Shown: piece after piece, positions 1 to 9,120 of the stretch
Layout: each line of letters begins with the position of its first letter
Position numbering within the stretch: the first letter of the stretch is position 1
NCBI RefSeq assembly: GCF_001894805.1
Contig: NZ_BCWX01000001.1
Span: forward strand, 992,001-1,056,000
Source: Rhodococcus globerulus NBRC 14531
Lineage (GTDB): Bacteria > Actinomycetota > Actinomycetes > Mycobacteriales > Mycobacteriaceae
Direction of reading: 5' to 3'
DNA length: 64,000 nt
Notes under the pieces: model-generated
Seen by the model: the letters and a program-made list of their open reading frames with translations, nothing else
Told to the model about the DNA's origin: nothing
Database searches by the model: none
Translations under genes and position numbers: made by a program

Positions 1-1263
1 ATCGCCGATCGCATGGAGGAGAACCTCGAATCCATCGCGCTTGCCGAGTCCTGGGACAACGGCAAGCCGATTCGTGAAACCCTCAACGCGGACATCCCGC
101 TTGCCATCGACCACTTCCGCTACTTCGCGGGAGCGATTCGCGCACAGGAAGGTTCGCTCTCGGAGATCAACTCCGACACCGTGGCGTACCACTTCCACGA
201 GCCGCTCGGTGTAGTCGGTCAGATCATTCCGTGGAACTTCCCGATCCTCATGGCCGTGTGGAAGCTGGCTCCCGCACTTGCTGCCGGAAATGCCATCGTC
301 CTCAAGCCTGCCGAGCAGACGCCCGTCTCGATCCTGCACCTCATCGGCATCATCGGTGACCTGCTGCCTGCCGGTGTTCTCAACATCGTCAACGGATTCG
401 GCGTCGAGGCCGGCAAGCCGCTCGCATCGAGCCCGCGCATCAAGAAGATCGCGTTCACCGGTGAAACCACCACCGGACGCCTGATCATGCAGTACGCGTC
501 GCAGAACCTGATCCCGGTCACCCTCGAACTCGGTGGCAAGAGCCCCAACATCTTCTTCTCCGACGTGCTCGCCGCTAACGACGACTACCAGGACAAGGCG
601 CTTGAAGGCTTCACGATGTTCGCGCTCAACCAAGGCGAGGTATGCACGTGCCCGTCGCGTTCGTTGATCCAGGAAGATATTTTCGACGACTTCCTCGCAA
701 TGGCTGCCATCCGCACCAAGGCTGTGCGCCAAGGTGATCCGCTCGATACCGACACCATGATCGGCGCGCAGGCCAGCAACGATCAGCTCGAGAAGATCCT
801 GTCCTACATCGAGATCGGCAAGGCCGAAGGCGCCAAGGTCATCACCGGCGGCGAGCGGGCTCAACTGGGCGGCGACCTCTCCGGCGGCTACTACGTGCAG
901 CCGACGGTCTTCACCGGCAACAACAAGATGCGCATCTTCCAGGAAGAGATCTTCGGCCCGGTCGTATCCGTCACGTCCTTCAAGGATTACGACGAGGCCA
1001 TCGAACTTGCCAACGACACCCTCTACGGTCTCGGCGCCGGCGTCTGGTCGCGTGATGGTGGAGTTGCCTACCGTGCGGGCCGTGACATCCAGGCCGGCCG
1101 AGTGTGGACCAACACGTACCACCAGTACCCGGCACATGCCGCCTTCGGTGGATACAAGCAGTCCGGTATCGGTCGCGAGAACCACCTGATGATGCTCTCG
1201 CACTACCAGCAGACCAAGAACCTCCTGGTCAGCTACGCGCAGAAGGCTCAGGGATTCTTCTGA
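1..1263 (+). CDS. Aldehyde dehydrogenase, acetaldehyde type (5' end outside window)
   Basis: Oxidises a short aldehyde, probably acetaldehyde, to the acid with NAD(P)+ in the cytoplasm. The reading frame is open from base 1 (I-A-D-R before the first Met at 13), so the N-terminal part of a family of about 500 residues lies outside the window. Visible are the Rossmann segment with IIPWNFP, the LELGGKSPN motif carrying the general-base Glu, the nucleophile Cys in [11 protein letters not shown], and the C-terminal EEIFGPV and [12 protein letters not shown] motifs. The GEVCTCPSR form is typical of the ExaC/AldA acetaldehyde dehydrogenases. The next gene encodes a DUF779 protein, the usual companion of this subgroup, and the ethanolamine genes downstream produce acetaldehyde, which supports the substrate (inference). 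Confidence 0.93.
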   Translation: MADRMEENLESIALAESWDNGKPIRETLNADIPLAIDHFRYFAGAIRAQEGSLSEINSDTVAYHFHEPLGVVGQIIPWNFPILMAVWKLAPALAAGNAIVLKPAEQTPVSILHLIGIIGDLLPAGVLNIVNGFGVEAGKPLASSPRIKKIAFTGETTTGRLIMQYASQNLIPVTLELGGKSPNIFFSDVLAANDDYQDKALEGFTMFALNQGEVCTCPSRSLIQEDIFDDFLAMAAIRTKAVRQGDPLDTDTMIGAQASNDQLEKILSYIEIGKAEGAKVITGGERAQLGGDLSGGYYVQPTVFTGNNKMRIFQEEIFGPVVSVTSFKDYDEAIELANDTLYGLGAGVWSRDGGVAYRAGRDIQAGRVWTNTYHQYPAHAAFGGYKQSGIGRENHLMMLSHYQQTKNLLVSYAQKAQGFF

Positions 1264-1321
1264 TCCTCGCTTCGCGCACCAGGTAAAGACAACACGAGAA
1301 TACGAACACACGGAGGCTGGA

Positions 1322-1894
1322 ATGGACGCTACTGATGTCACCGCAACTGATGACACGGCAGGCGTCGTTCCACCCCGTCTCGTGACTACCGCTGGGGCGG
1401 CTGATCTTCTGCGCCGCCTCAGCGGAAACCACGGCGAACTGATGATGCACCAATCCGGTGGATGCTGCGACGGCAGCGCACCGATGTGTTATCCCGCAGG
1501 CGAATTCATCGTCGGTGACCGTGACGTACTGCTCGGCGTCATCGATCTGCGGCTTGGGGTCGGTGAGGTTCCGGTCGACCTGCCCGCGGGTACGGACGCC
1601 GTTCAGGTCTGGATTTCCGGATCCCAATTCGAAGCGTGGAAGCATACCCAGCTGGTTCTGGACGTTGTGCCCGGTCGTGGCAGCGGTTTCAGTCTGGAGT
1701 CTCCTGAAGGATTCCGATTCCTCAGTCGAGCACGGGCTTTCACGCAGCAAGAGAACGATGCGCTCAACTCGTCCGCGATCTTGGTCGGCGCGCAGTGGGA
1801 GGCCGGGGTGCGTCCCCTTCCGCCAACAGTCCCTCAGGTTGTGGCCGAAGCGGTGGACGCTTGCCCGGTTCCGGGCATGGCCGGCCGAGCCTGA
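1322..1894 (+). CDS. DUF779 domain protein, aldehyde dehydrogenase companion
   Basis: A 190-residue protein of the DUF779 family, which is commonly encoded next to acetaldehyde/ExaC-type aldehyde dehydrogenases; its biochemical role is not established. Seen directly: the Cys-containing GGCCDGSAPMC motif near residues 47-58, a central QFEAWKHTQL segment, and the PGRGSGFSLESPEG motif near residues 118-131. The paired cysteines suggest metal binding or redox activity (inference). The C-terminal 40 residues are Pro/Ala rich and not conserved. Start ATG 1322 has GGAGG five bases upstream. It lies 58 bp after the dehydrogenase stop and is probably cotranscribed with it. Confidence 0.85.
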   Translation: MDATDVTATDDTAGVVPPRLVTTAGAADLLRRLSGNHGELMMHQSGGCCDGSAPMCYPAGEFIVGDRDVLLGVIDLRLGVGEVPVDLPAGTDAVQVWISGSQFEAWKHTQLVLDVVPGRGSGFSLESPEGFRFLSRARAFTQQENDALNSSAILVGAQWEAGVRPLPPTVPQVVAEAVDACPVPGMAGRA

Positions 1895-2012
1895 GCGTTT
1901 TACGGTCCCGTCATCGCCGCGGCGATTGCTAGTTACTTCTCACCCATACTGTTGAGCCACGCGGCGCCGGGCACTGGCGTCGTTGAATTCTTGACCGATT
2001 CAGAGGATGGAC

Positions 2013-3470
2013 ATGTCTCTTTCCGAGCACGTGCCGGACAAGTCGACGGGCGCGCACCACGACGGCGCCGATTTTCATGCAGAAGACAATTCGTATCTCG
2101 AAAAACGAACACTCCGCAAAGGCACGGCAGGATGGGTGCTGCTGGCCGGATTGGGAGTCAGCTATGTGATTTCCGGCGACTATGCGGGATGGAACAACGG
2201 ACTGGCCGAGGGCGGATTCGGCGGTCTGTTGATTGCTGCCGTTGTCATCGCCGGCATGTACTTGGCGATGGTGCTGGGCATGGCCGAGATGTCGTCGGCT
2301 CTCCCGGCTGCTGGTGGCGGGTACACGTTCGCCCGTCGTGCCTTGGGTCCGTGGGGTGGATTTGCCACCGGCACTGCGATTCTCATCGAGTATTCCATCG
2401 CACCGGCTGCCATCGCGACGTTCATCGGTGCGTACGTCGAGTCGCTCAATCTGTTCGGAATCACCGACGGTTGGTGGGTCTACCTCGCGGTGTACGCGAT
2501 CTTCATCGGCATTCACCTCACCGGTGCCGGTGAGGCGCTCAAAGCGATGTTCGTGATTACCGCCATTGCTCTCGTCGGCCTTGTCGTCTTTGCGGTTTCC
2601 GCTGTGGGACTGTTCGATTCGTCGAATCTCACCGACATCGCCGTCGATACTTCCGCGGCCGGGTCGTCGTCGTTCCTGCCCTTCGGTTTGATCGGAATCT
2701 GGGCAGCAGTTCCCTTCGCGATCTGGTTCTTCCTTGCGGTGGAAGGTGTTCCGCTCGCAGCTGAGGAAGCGCGCGAGCCGGAGAAGAACGTCCCGCGCGG
2801 CATCATCATCAGCATGCTGATCCTGATCGTCACGGGCGCAGCCGTTCTCTTCCTGGCGACGGGCGCATTGGGTGCCGACGCGTTGTCCACGTCCGGAAAC
2901 CCGCTGGTCGAAGCGCTTGGTGACAGTGGCGCCGCCAAGGTCGTCAACTACATCGGGCTCGCCGGCCTGGTCGCGAGTTTCTTCTCGATCATGTACGCGT
3001 ACTCCCGTCAGACCTTTGCGCTCTCGCGTGCCGGATACCTGCCCAAGAACCTGTCGGTGACAAACAAACGCAAGGCCCCGACACTTGCGCTCGTAGTCCC
3101 CGGAGTCGTCGGGTTTGCCCTGTCGCTCACCGGAGAAGGCGCGATGCTGCTGAACATGGCGGTGTTCGGCGCGGCTGTCAGCTACGTGCTGATGATGGTG
3201 AGCCACATCGTGCTTCGCAAGCGGGAGCCGAACATGCCCCGTCCGTATCGGACTCCCGGCGGAATTGCCACCACTTCATTTGCTCTTGTCGTCGCAGCGA
3301 TATCCGTGGTCGCCACGTTCCTGGTCGATCCGATCGCAGCACTTCTCACGCTCGTCGCGTTCGGTGTTCTCATGGCCTATTTTGGTCTCTACAGTCGACA
3401 TCATCTTGTTGCCAACTCGCCGGACGAGGAGTTTGCTGTACTTGCACAGGCGGAAGAAGAACTGGAATGA
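2013..3470 (+). CDS. eat: Ethanolamine permease (APC superfamily)
   Basis: Imports ethanolamine across the cytoplasmic membrane. It is an APC-family protein of about 485 residues with roughly twelve hydrophobic segments. The first segment contains GVSYVISGDYAGWNNGL, a pattern characteristic of ethanolamine permeases, and the middle contains the FFLAVEGVPLAAEEAREPEKNVPRG loop typical of the APC family. ATG 2013 is preferred over ATG 2007 because AGAGG at 2002-2006 abuts the earlier codon but is six bases from the later one. The stop overlaps the eutB start (ATGA at 3467-3470), so permease and lyase are translationally coupled. That context is the strongest argument for the substrate. Confidence 0.9.
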   Translation: MSLSEHVPDKSTGAHHDGADFHAEDNSYLEKRTLRKGTAGWVLLAGLGVSYVISGDYAGWNNGLAEGGFGGLLIAAVVIAGMYLAMVLGMAEMSSALPAAGGGYTFARRALGPWGGFATGTAILIEYSIAPAAIATFIGAYVESLNLFGITDGWWVYLAVYAIFIGIHLTGAGEALKAMFVITAIALVGLVVFAVSAVGLFDSSNLTDIAVDTSAAGSSSFLPFGLIGIWAAVPFAIWFFLAVEGVPLAAEEAREPEKNVPRGIIISMLILIVTGAAVLFLATGALGADALSTSGNPLVEALGDSGAAKVVNYIGLAGLVASFFSIMYAYSRQTFALSRAGYLPKNLSVTNKRKAPTLALVVPGVVGFALSLTGEGAMLLNMAVFGAAVSYVLMMVSHIVLRKREPNMPRPYRTPGGIATTSFALVVAAISVVATFLVDPIAALLTLVAFGVLMAYFGLYSRHHLVANSPDEEFAVLAQAEEELE

Positions 3471-4879
3471 GCATGTACCACCAACAGGTTTCGGGCACGA
3501 CTTACTCGTTCGAGAGTCTCGTCGACCTCATGGCCAAGGCGACACCACTTCGATCAGGTGACGAACTGGCCGGTTGCGCGGCGCACTCCGACGCGGAACG
3601 CGCTGCTGCCCAGTGGGTTCTGGCAGATCTTCCGTTGAAAGTATTTCTGGAAGATCTCCTGGTTCCGTACGAGGACGACGAGGTCACTCGGCTCATCATC
3701 GACAGTCGCAACCGTCTGGCGTTCCAACCGATCGCGCACCTGACCGTCGGCGGCTTGCGGGACTGGCTCCTCGAGACTGCGTCGGCGCCAGGTGCCGCGG
3801 CACAACTTGCGGCGGTGAGTCCTGGATTGACCCCGGAGATGGTAGCGGCGGTCAGCAAGATCATGCGTAATCAGGATCTGATTGCGGTCGCGAAGGCGAT
3901 CAACGTCACCGCAGGCTTCCGGACCACCATCGGTCTGCCTGGTCGGCTGAGCACCCGGCTACAACCCAACCATCCCACCGACGACCCGCGGGGAATCGCC
4001 GCGGCCACGCTCGACGGTCTCCTCCTGGGTTGCGGCGACGCCGTCATCGGGATCAACCCGGCAACGGACTCTCCGCAGGCCACATCGGATCTGTTGCACC
4101 TCCTCGACGACATCCGGCAGCGATTCGAGATTCCGACACAATCCTGCGTGCTCTCCCACGTGACCACGACGATCGGACTGATCGAATCCGGTGTACCGGT
4201 CGATCTCGTCTTCCAGTCGATTGCCGGCACCGAAGGCGCCAATTCCGGCTTCGGAGTGAGTATTCCGCTGCTCCGAGAAGGTAACGAAGCCGGTCGGTCC
4301 TTGAACCGGGGGACTGTCGGGAACAACGTCATGTATCTCGAGACCGGGCAGGGTTCGGCGCTCAGTTCCGGCGCTCACCTCGGCACCGGCGGCGCTCCCG
4401 TCGATCAACAAACTCTCGAAACGCGCGCGTACGCGGTGGCCCGCGACCTCGAACCACTCCTGGTCAACACCGTCGTCGGATTCATCGGGCCTGAGTACCT
4501 GTACGACGGTAAACAGATCATCCGAGCGGGCCTCGAGGATCATTTCTGCGGCAAACTGTTGGGACTGCCGATGGGCGTTGACGTGTGTTACACCAACCAC
4601 GCCGAGGCCGACCAGGATGACATGGACAACCTGTTGACCCTGCTCGGCGTGGCGGGTGCGGCATTTGTGATCGCGGTTCCCGGGGCGGACGACGTGATGC
4701 TCGGGTATCAGAGTCTGGCATTCCATGACGCGTTGTACGTGCGCCGGGTGCTGGGGCTGCAACCCGCCCCGGAGTTCGAGGCATGGCTGCACGGATTGGG
4801 GATGACGGACGGAGATGGACGATTATTGCCCGTAGACGCCTCCCTCTCGCCGCTGCGAGCACTGACGGTGAACCGATGA
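3467..4879 (+). CDS. eutB: Ethanolamine ammonia-lyase large subunit
   Basis: Large catalytic subunit of the adenosylcobalamin-dependent lyase that converts ethanolamine to acetaldehyde and ammonia. It is 470 residues long, close to the usual 450-465. The TIM-barrel protein shows family motifs such as the LPGRLSTRLQPNHPTDDP stretch (about residues 157-174), QSIAGTEGANSGFGV, YLETGQGSALSSGAHLG, FIGPEYLYDGKQIIRAGLEDHF and GLPMGVDVCYTNHAEADQDD. It overlaps the permease stop by four bases and its own ATGA overlaps eutC. No microcompartment shell genes are nearby, which is the normal situation in actinobacteria, so the aldehyde is presumably removed by the dehydrogenase upstream. Confidence 0.97.
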   Translation: MSMYHQQVSGTTYSFESLVDLMAKATPLRSGDELAGCAAHSDAERAAAQWVLADLPLKVFLEDLLVPYEDDEVTRLIIDSRNRLAFQPIAHLTVGGLRDWLLETASAPGAAAQLAAVSPGLTPEMVAAVSKIMRNQDLIAVAKAINVTAGFRTTIGLPGRLSTRLQPNHPTDDPRGIAAATLDGLLLGCGDAVIGINPATDSPQATSDLLHLLDDIRQRFEIPTQSCVLSHVTTTIGLIESGVPVDLVFQSIAGTEGANSGFGVSIPLLREGNEAGRSLNRGTVGNNVMYLETGQGSALSSGAHLGTGGAPVDQQTLETRAYAVARDLEPLLVNTVVGFIGPEYLYDGKQIIRAGLEDHFCGKLLGLPMGVDVCYTNHAEADQDDMDNLLTLLGVAGAAFVIAVPGADDVMLGYQSLAFHDALYVRRVLGLQPAPEFEAWLHGLGMTDGDGRLLPVDASLSPLRALTVNR

Positions 4880-5649
4880 GCGACGACGCGGCACCGGTTG
4901 TCGATTTCTGGAGTCCGCTCCGTTCGACAACGCAGTCTCGAATCGGGTTGGGCCGCACCGGAGATTCGTTGCCCACCACACGAGTGCTCGAGCTCAAGGC
5001 CGCTCACGCCGCCGCGCGAGATGCCGTTCACGTTCCGCTCGATTCGGAGATTCTCGCTCGGCGGGTCGAAGCCGTCGGAATCGGAGCGCCCGTGGTGGTC
5101 ACCAGCGGTGCGTCCACCCGGAGCGAGTACTTACGCCGACCCGATTTGGGACGCCGGCCGGCTGATCTGCGTGCGATCGAAAAGTCGGACCAGGACATTG
5201 GATTCATTCTCGCGGACGGACTTTCACCGCGCGCCCTCATGGATCACGGTGAGCAGTTACTCGCAGCGCTTGTTGCCGTGCTGGGAACGACGTATTCGAT
5301 TGCGCCGCCCGTCATCGCGACCAATGCGAGGGTTGCGTTGGGTGATCACATCGCGGCGGCAATGGGTGTGCAGACTGCTGTGGTCCTGATCGGCGAACGG
5401 CCCGGACTCTCGGTTGCCGACAGCGTCGGGATCTATCTGACCCATCTTCCTCGAGTCGGACGCACTGACGCGGACAGAAACTGCATCTCCAACATCCATC
5501 CACCGGAAGGTCTGGGTTACGAGCAGGCAGCCCGCGTTGTCGCGGGTTTGGTGGCCGGTGCCCGGAAGCTGGGGCGTTCCGGTGTCGGCCTCAAAGACAC
5601 GTCGCGGGCAGACCAGTTGGCATCGGGTGAGGTGCTGACCCTCGAGTAG
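4876..5649 (+). CDS. eutC: Ethanolamine ammonia-lyase small subunit
   Basis: Small subunit of ethanolamine ammonia-lyase, which forms the cobalamin-binding interface with EutB. It has 257 residues from ATG 4876, the codon that overlaps the eutB stop. The frame is open further upstream, but that part is out-of-frame eutB coding and is rejected. Family motifs seen: SRIGLGRTGDSLPT, LDSEILARRV, QDIGFILADGLSPRA, VVLIGERPGLS, and DSVGIYLTHLPRVGRTDADRNCISNIHP split over residues 170-205. The gene ends only 15 bp from the convergent glycosyltransferase stop. Confidence 0.96.
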   Translation: MSDDAAPVVDFWSPLRSTTQSRIGLGRTGDSLPTTRVLELKAAHAAARDAVHVPLDSEILARRVEAVGIGAPVVVTSGASTRSEYLRRPDLGRRPADLRAIEKSDQDIGFILADGLSPRALMDHGEQLLAALVAVLGTTYSIAPPVIATNARVALGDHIAAAMGVQTAVVLIGERPGLSVADSVGIYLTHLPRVGRTDADRNCISNIHPPEGLGYEQAARVVAGLVAGARKLGRSGVGLKDTSRADQLASGEVLTLE

Positions 5650-5664
5650 CGCCCAGAACAGTGC

Positions 5665-6540
5665 TCAGATGAAGAGCACTCGATATCTGATGCTTCCCTG
5701 AACCTTCCCCACCAGATTGCCGGCGTGGACGAACCACTTACCGCGAGACATGGGGCAAATCCGTTGGGGCACAAGTGGGTTGAAGATAAGCAGGGCAAGG
5801 AGAGTCGCGGCGACGATACGAGGGGCAGTCCGGCGCTGACCGTGTTGGCGGAACCGTGAGTACAACTGCGCCGTGGCGATTCCGTAGGCGCGGGTTTGAT
5901 TCCACGTTCCGCTGTACGTGTCACGAAGACGGTAGGCAACCACGGCATCGGGTGCGTGTGCCAGCGTCATGCCGGCCAACTGCAGGCGCCAGCAGAGGTC
6001 GATATCCTCGCCGGAATTGACGTATCGGAGATCAAATCCGTCGACCTTGTCGAATGCTGCGCGCCAGATGCCGAAGGTGCAGGTAATGCCGTAGGGGAGG
6101 AAATCCTCACTGCCGAACTGCGTTCCGGTGAAAGTGCGCCACGTGGCAACCTCACTCGAGTTGATCGACGCGGTTTCCACCACTCCGCCAACGGCATCCG
6201 AGTTCTCGGCGGCGCGGACGATCGCACTGAGCCACGACGGGTGGACGCGATCGTCTGCGTCACAGAATGCGATGAAATCGCCACTGGATGCGGCAACTCC
6301 GACGTTGCGTGCGTAGCCGCCGCCTCGTCCGGCCAACGCATCCACCAGGCGGAGCGAGAGGGCATCGGTCGACGGATGGTTGGTGATGAAGTGCGCGAGA
6401 CCGTCGGTGGAGCCGTTGTCTGCGACGACGACTTCGAACGCTCCGTCGTAGTCCTGGGAGGACAGGGCATTCAGCTGTTCGCCGATGTGGTCCATGGCGT
6501 TGTACGCCGGGATCACCACGGACACAAGGTGCGGTTTCAC
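5665..6540 (-). CDS. Family 2 glycosyltransferase
   Basis: Transfers a sugar from an NDP-sugar to an unknown acceptor; probably cytoplasmic face of the membrane. The 291-residue protein starts with the GT-A fold signature SVVIPAYN, followed by EVVVADNGSTDG and the metal-binding DxD equivalent in FCDADDRVHP near residue 95. A second domain has GEDIDLCWRLQLAG, the acceptor/catalytic ED motif of GT2 enzymes. The start is GTG at 6540-6538. The C-terminal 60 residues are hydrophobic and basic, consistent with peripheral membrane association. It stands alone between the ethanolamine genes and the accessory island, so the acceptor cannot be inferred from neighbours. Confidence 0.88.
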   Translation of the reverse strand: MKPHLVSVVIPAYNAMDHIGEQLNALSSQDYDGAFEVVVADNGSTDGLAHFITNHPSTDALSLRLVDALAGRGGGYARNVGVAASSGDFIAFCDADDRVHPSWLSAIVRAAENSDAVGGVVETASINSSEVATWRTFTGTQFGSEDFLPYGITCTFGIWRAAFDKVDGFDLRYVNSGEDIDLCWRLQLAGMTLAHAPDAVVAYRLRDTYSGTWNQTRAYGIATAQLYSRFRQHGQRRTAPRIVAATLLALLIFNPLVPQRICPMSRGKWFVHAGNLVGKVQGSIRYRVLFI

Positions 6541-6723
6541 GCGCCAAAGATACCGTATGCCCGATAAAGCCGCTGCGTCGGAATTGCCGCTGTCTCATGC
6601 GCGCGAAACGTCGCACGCACCAAATATGCCCGAACAGTGAAACCCCATACGCAAATCGGAGGTGTTGCATCCGCTGTCGAACCCGTTAACTAACAGGTCG
6701 TTCGACGTCCGTACTCTGCCAAT

Positions 6724-8601
6724 GTGGGTAGAAATAAGCCAAGGCCGCCACCTAACCGCCGTATGACCAACGCAGAAAAGCGAGCGAAGCGCGCCGATGA
6801 TCGTGGGCGGCGTGTGGGTACCTCCGTGCGTGATTACGAAAGAATATGTGTATCCGGACCCGATCGGCTTGCTCAAACGTTGATCGCCCGCCATAACCGG
6901 AGGATGGAGAACATCACTCAGTTACCGGATCAGTACCGGGCGCGGTCTATCGAACTGTTAGCGCCCTTGGGAATGCTGGATGCGGCTCACCGCAAACTGA
7001 ACTTGACATTGGACCGCATTCCATCTGCTTACTACGGAACGTGGCCGCGAGATCTGGCGTGGGGAGTCGACAGCTGTGTTGCGGCGTCCCGGCTGCTCTT
7101 GGCCGGTCAACTCGTAGCGGCCGCCACTATCGCTCGGCAACAACTCGAACGATGGACTGCCATCATGGCTCCCGTAGTCGATGTCCACAACCGTGCAGAC
7201 GAGGGAATTCAGGATTTCATCGCTCGCGCATGGACTGCTTATGCAGAGCGAGGCGATGGATCGATGCCAGACCCCGGGAAAATGGCGGAAAGCTTGGACG
7301 AGGTTGATTCACTGGACGATGGCTTTGCAATAAATGCACAAGAGCCCGACGATGATCACGAACATGTCTTCCTCTCCAATGGTGAAGAGGTTTGTCCCGC
7401 AATCACATACGGAATCCTCAGCGAAATCATGCATGCGCGATTGTGCGAAGGGGGCTTGTGGTGGGAGGCTGCCGAGCTGTTGGACAGGTTCAATGTCCCC
7501 GACGTCGCACACAGCGCAGTTTCGGTCATCGCCGACGCGCTTAGCCTAAGTTTGATACAGATCAGATATATGACAGCCGCGGCGCTCTTTCGCGAAGGAC
7601 TGCATAGCGATGCCCTCGGCCTGATCGACAGACGAATCTGGCTCGATCGATATTCGCCGCCTACTATGGATGACGAAGATCTTCCCCCCGAAGCCAGTTC
7701 GTACCCCCTCGCCGCAGTGTTGCCGACGCTTCAAGCTGTAATGCCGCTCGCGCCAGGAGAAGGACTCGCAGAATGCAACGTTCGATACTTGGCCGGTCAA
7801 AGGGCGCGTTATCAATCGCTGGCTTTCGGTATTCGTCCAGAAGGACGGTTGTACCGGGATGACGAGTTCGCAACCCTAGCGTTTACCGCTCACCGACATG
7901 CAAGCGCGCGGTTTGCGCTACGGGCGATGGAAGTCGAGTGCGAACAACTCGGCGACAAATTCGATGTCGAGGCATTGACTTCGCGAGGAACGGACTATGT
8001 GATAATTGCCGAGTTGGCCGGAGTTGCCGCGTTGTGGACTCGCCAGTCGCCAGCTCTTTCAACAGCGTCTGCGCCGCTGGCTCTAGTTTCTTCGACATTA
8101 CGTTCGGCATATTGGCTCTGGCTTGAGGATGACGACCGTGCAATGGCGTCATTGAGATGTACCTTGGAACAGATTGCGACAGTGCGTGTCATCCGAATGA
8201 AGCCGGATAAGGCCGTGGAACTGGCGTCGCGCTATTCGAAACCGCAGAGGTGGATTGAGGCGGCGGGATGGAAACGTCTGGCAGCACTCAATCGGGCCTT
8301 GGGCGAGTACGCACATGCCCATAAGGATCCTAACTGGGCGGGTGCTCGAAATCTGCTCAAGGAGTTGCAACTGGACGCTAACGGCGAAAATGCTATCTAC
8401 ACTGCACGGGGCCACGCATTGGAGCTTTTGGCCACGTTGGTGGCGAGAGAGACGATCAGTATTCTGTCGCTCCATTCGGAAGAGGTAGCAAAGGTGGCGT
8501 TCACCCTTGTCTCGAACTATTCCGGTATCGATCCCAGCGATGCGGCGCTGGATGCGATCATGAACAACTCGCATAGGCACAGAACACGCCCGCTGGCGTA
8601 G
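6724..8601 (+). CDS. Orphan 625-residue helical protein of unknown function
   Basis: I do not recognise this protein. It has a basic N-terminus (residues 1-30 rich in Arg/Lys), then an almost entirely alpha-helical, alanine- and leucine-rich body without transmembrane segments or signal peptide. Notable pieces are YYGTWPRDLAWGVDSC near residues 101-116, an acidic linker around residues 190-212 (many Asp/Glu), and repeated pairs of helices that could be a TPR-like scaffold (inference). Base and codon use is less GC-biased than in neighbouring core genes (for example AAT, GAT and ATA codons), suggesting acquisition. GTG 6724 is used here; ATG 6763 in the same frame is an alternative start. It opens the accessory island that also holds the IS remnant and the AbiGi-like gene. 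Confidence 0.6.
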   Translation: MGRNKPRPPPNRRMTNAEKRAKRADDRGRRVGTSVRDYERICVSGPDRLAQTLIARHNRRMENITQLPDQYRARSIELLAPLGMLDAAHRKLNLTLDRIPSAYYGTWPRDLAWGVDSCVAASRLLLAGQLVAAATIARQQLERWTAIMAPVVDVHNRADEGIQDFIARAWTAYAERGDGSMPDPGKMAESLDEVDSLDDGFAINAQEPDDDHEHVFLSNGEEVCPAITYGILSEIMHARLCEGGLWWEAAELLDRFNVPDVAHSAVSVIADALSLSLIQIRYMTAAALFREGLHSDALGLIDRRIWLDRYSPPTMDDEDLPPEASSYPLAAVLPTLQAVMPLAPGEGLAECNVRYLAGQRARYQSLAFGIRPEGRLYRDDEFATLAFTAHRHASARFALRAMEVECEQLGDKFDVEALTSRGTDYVIIAELAGVAALWTRQSPALSTASAPLALVSSTLRSAYWLWLEDDDRAMASLRCTLEQIATVRVIRMKPDKAVELASRYSKPQRWIEAAGWKRLAALNRALGEYAHAHKDPNWAGARNLLKELQLDANGENAIYTARGHALELLATLVARETISILSLHSEEVAKVAFTLVSNYSGIDPSDAALDAIMNNSHRHRTRPLA

Positions 8602-8887
8602 TTGTTGCCGCGCTAATTCCGGCATCGGGCAGGAGATATTGACCCGTAACGGCGCGATAGCCGGCAGGGGAGCTGCCGCCCAAGAGCGCTGAAGGACCTA
8701 CCTGGCCGATGCTTCTGCCAACGACGGCTGAAAACACTTCTGACCCAGTGTCTGTCATAGTTTCGCCTTGCGCCGCGAAATATTCCTTCATGAGTGGAAA
8801 TCGACAAGGTGGTCGTGCTTCTGTTCCGTTACCGGGCAGCAGATTCACGTCTTCATTGCGAGAAAACGCGGCTCTATCAGATGAAGC
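8602..8887. other. Non-coding stretch before the transposase remnant
   Basis: Nothing here has convincing coding potential. Short minus-strand frames run through it (one, ending near 8613, contains LGGSSPAGY, faintly like the C-terminus of some DDE transposases), but they have no start signal or conserved context. It is best read as decayed mobile-element or insertion debris. Confidence 0.35.
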
Positions 8888-9109
8888 TGCACACACCCGA
8901 AACGCAACGGGATGGTCGAACGCTACAACCGCCTGCTTGTCGAAGAACTGCTGCACTTCCATGAGTACATCATCGAGACTTAACGACGCGCCGTATCGAA
9001 GTGTGAATTGCTTATTACAATGACCGTCGACCGCATTCGCCTGCTCTGCGTACGACTTCCTGCCGCTTCTCGCGGGCGTCGCGTTAGCGTCTACAGCTCG
9101 TACAACTAG
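8888..9109 (+). pseudogene. Frame-broken IS481/IS3-like transposase C-terminus
   Basis: Decayed end of a DDE (rve-type) transposase. At 8888-8983 one frame reads PKRNGMVERYNRLLVEE, matching the catalytic Glu region (PQTNGKVERFNRTLLDE-like) of IS481/IS3 enzymes. It stops at 8981. A second frame at 9010-9048 reads AYYNDRRPHSPAL, the HYNxxRPHSAL motif, and a third frame ends at 9107-9109 with RVSVYSSYN, resembling the terminal GQYN of IS481 proteins. Three frames are needed to follow it, so it is inactive. The N-terminal two thirds and the terminal inverted repeats were not found. It abuts the AbiGi-like gene. Confidence 0.72.
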
Positions 9110-9120
9110 CATTCTTGGTT

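Noticed and set aside
1913..1926. Perfect palindrome ATCGCCGCGGCGAT after the DUF779 gene
   Set aside because: No loop, so not a terminator, and a 14-bp palindrome of this composition is expected by chance in GC-rich DNA; no second copy was seen.
1895..2012. Cobalamin riboswitch upstream of the ethanolamine genes
   Set aside because: Looked for because EutBC needs B12, but the 118 bp contain no B12-box-like GCCACTG core and are too short for the element.
1929..3206. 425-codon minus-strand frame opposite the ethanolamine permease
   Set aside because: Low-complexity, His/Arg/Asp-rich translation typical of an antisense frame in high-GC DNA; the plus-strand gene is certain.
5660..5680. 7-bp hairpin AGTGCTC/GAGCACT between eutC and the glycosyltransferase
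   Set aside because: No T tract on either side and a short stem; a terminator here is possible but not supported.
8558..9112. 184-codon minus-strand frame between the orphan gene and the AbiGi-like gene
   Set aside because: It overlaps the transposase remnant on the other strand and the end of the orphan gene, and has no start signal; at most it contains further transposon debris.
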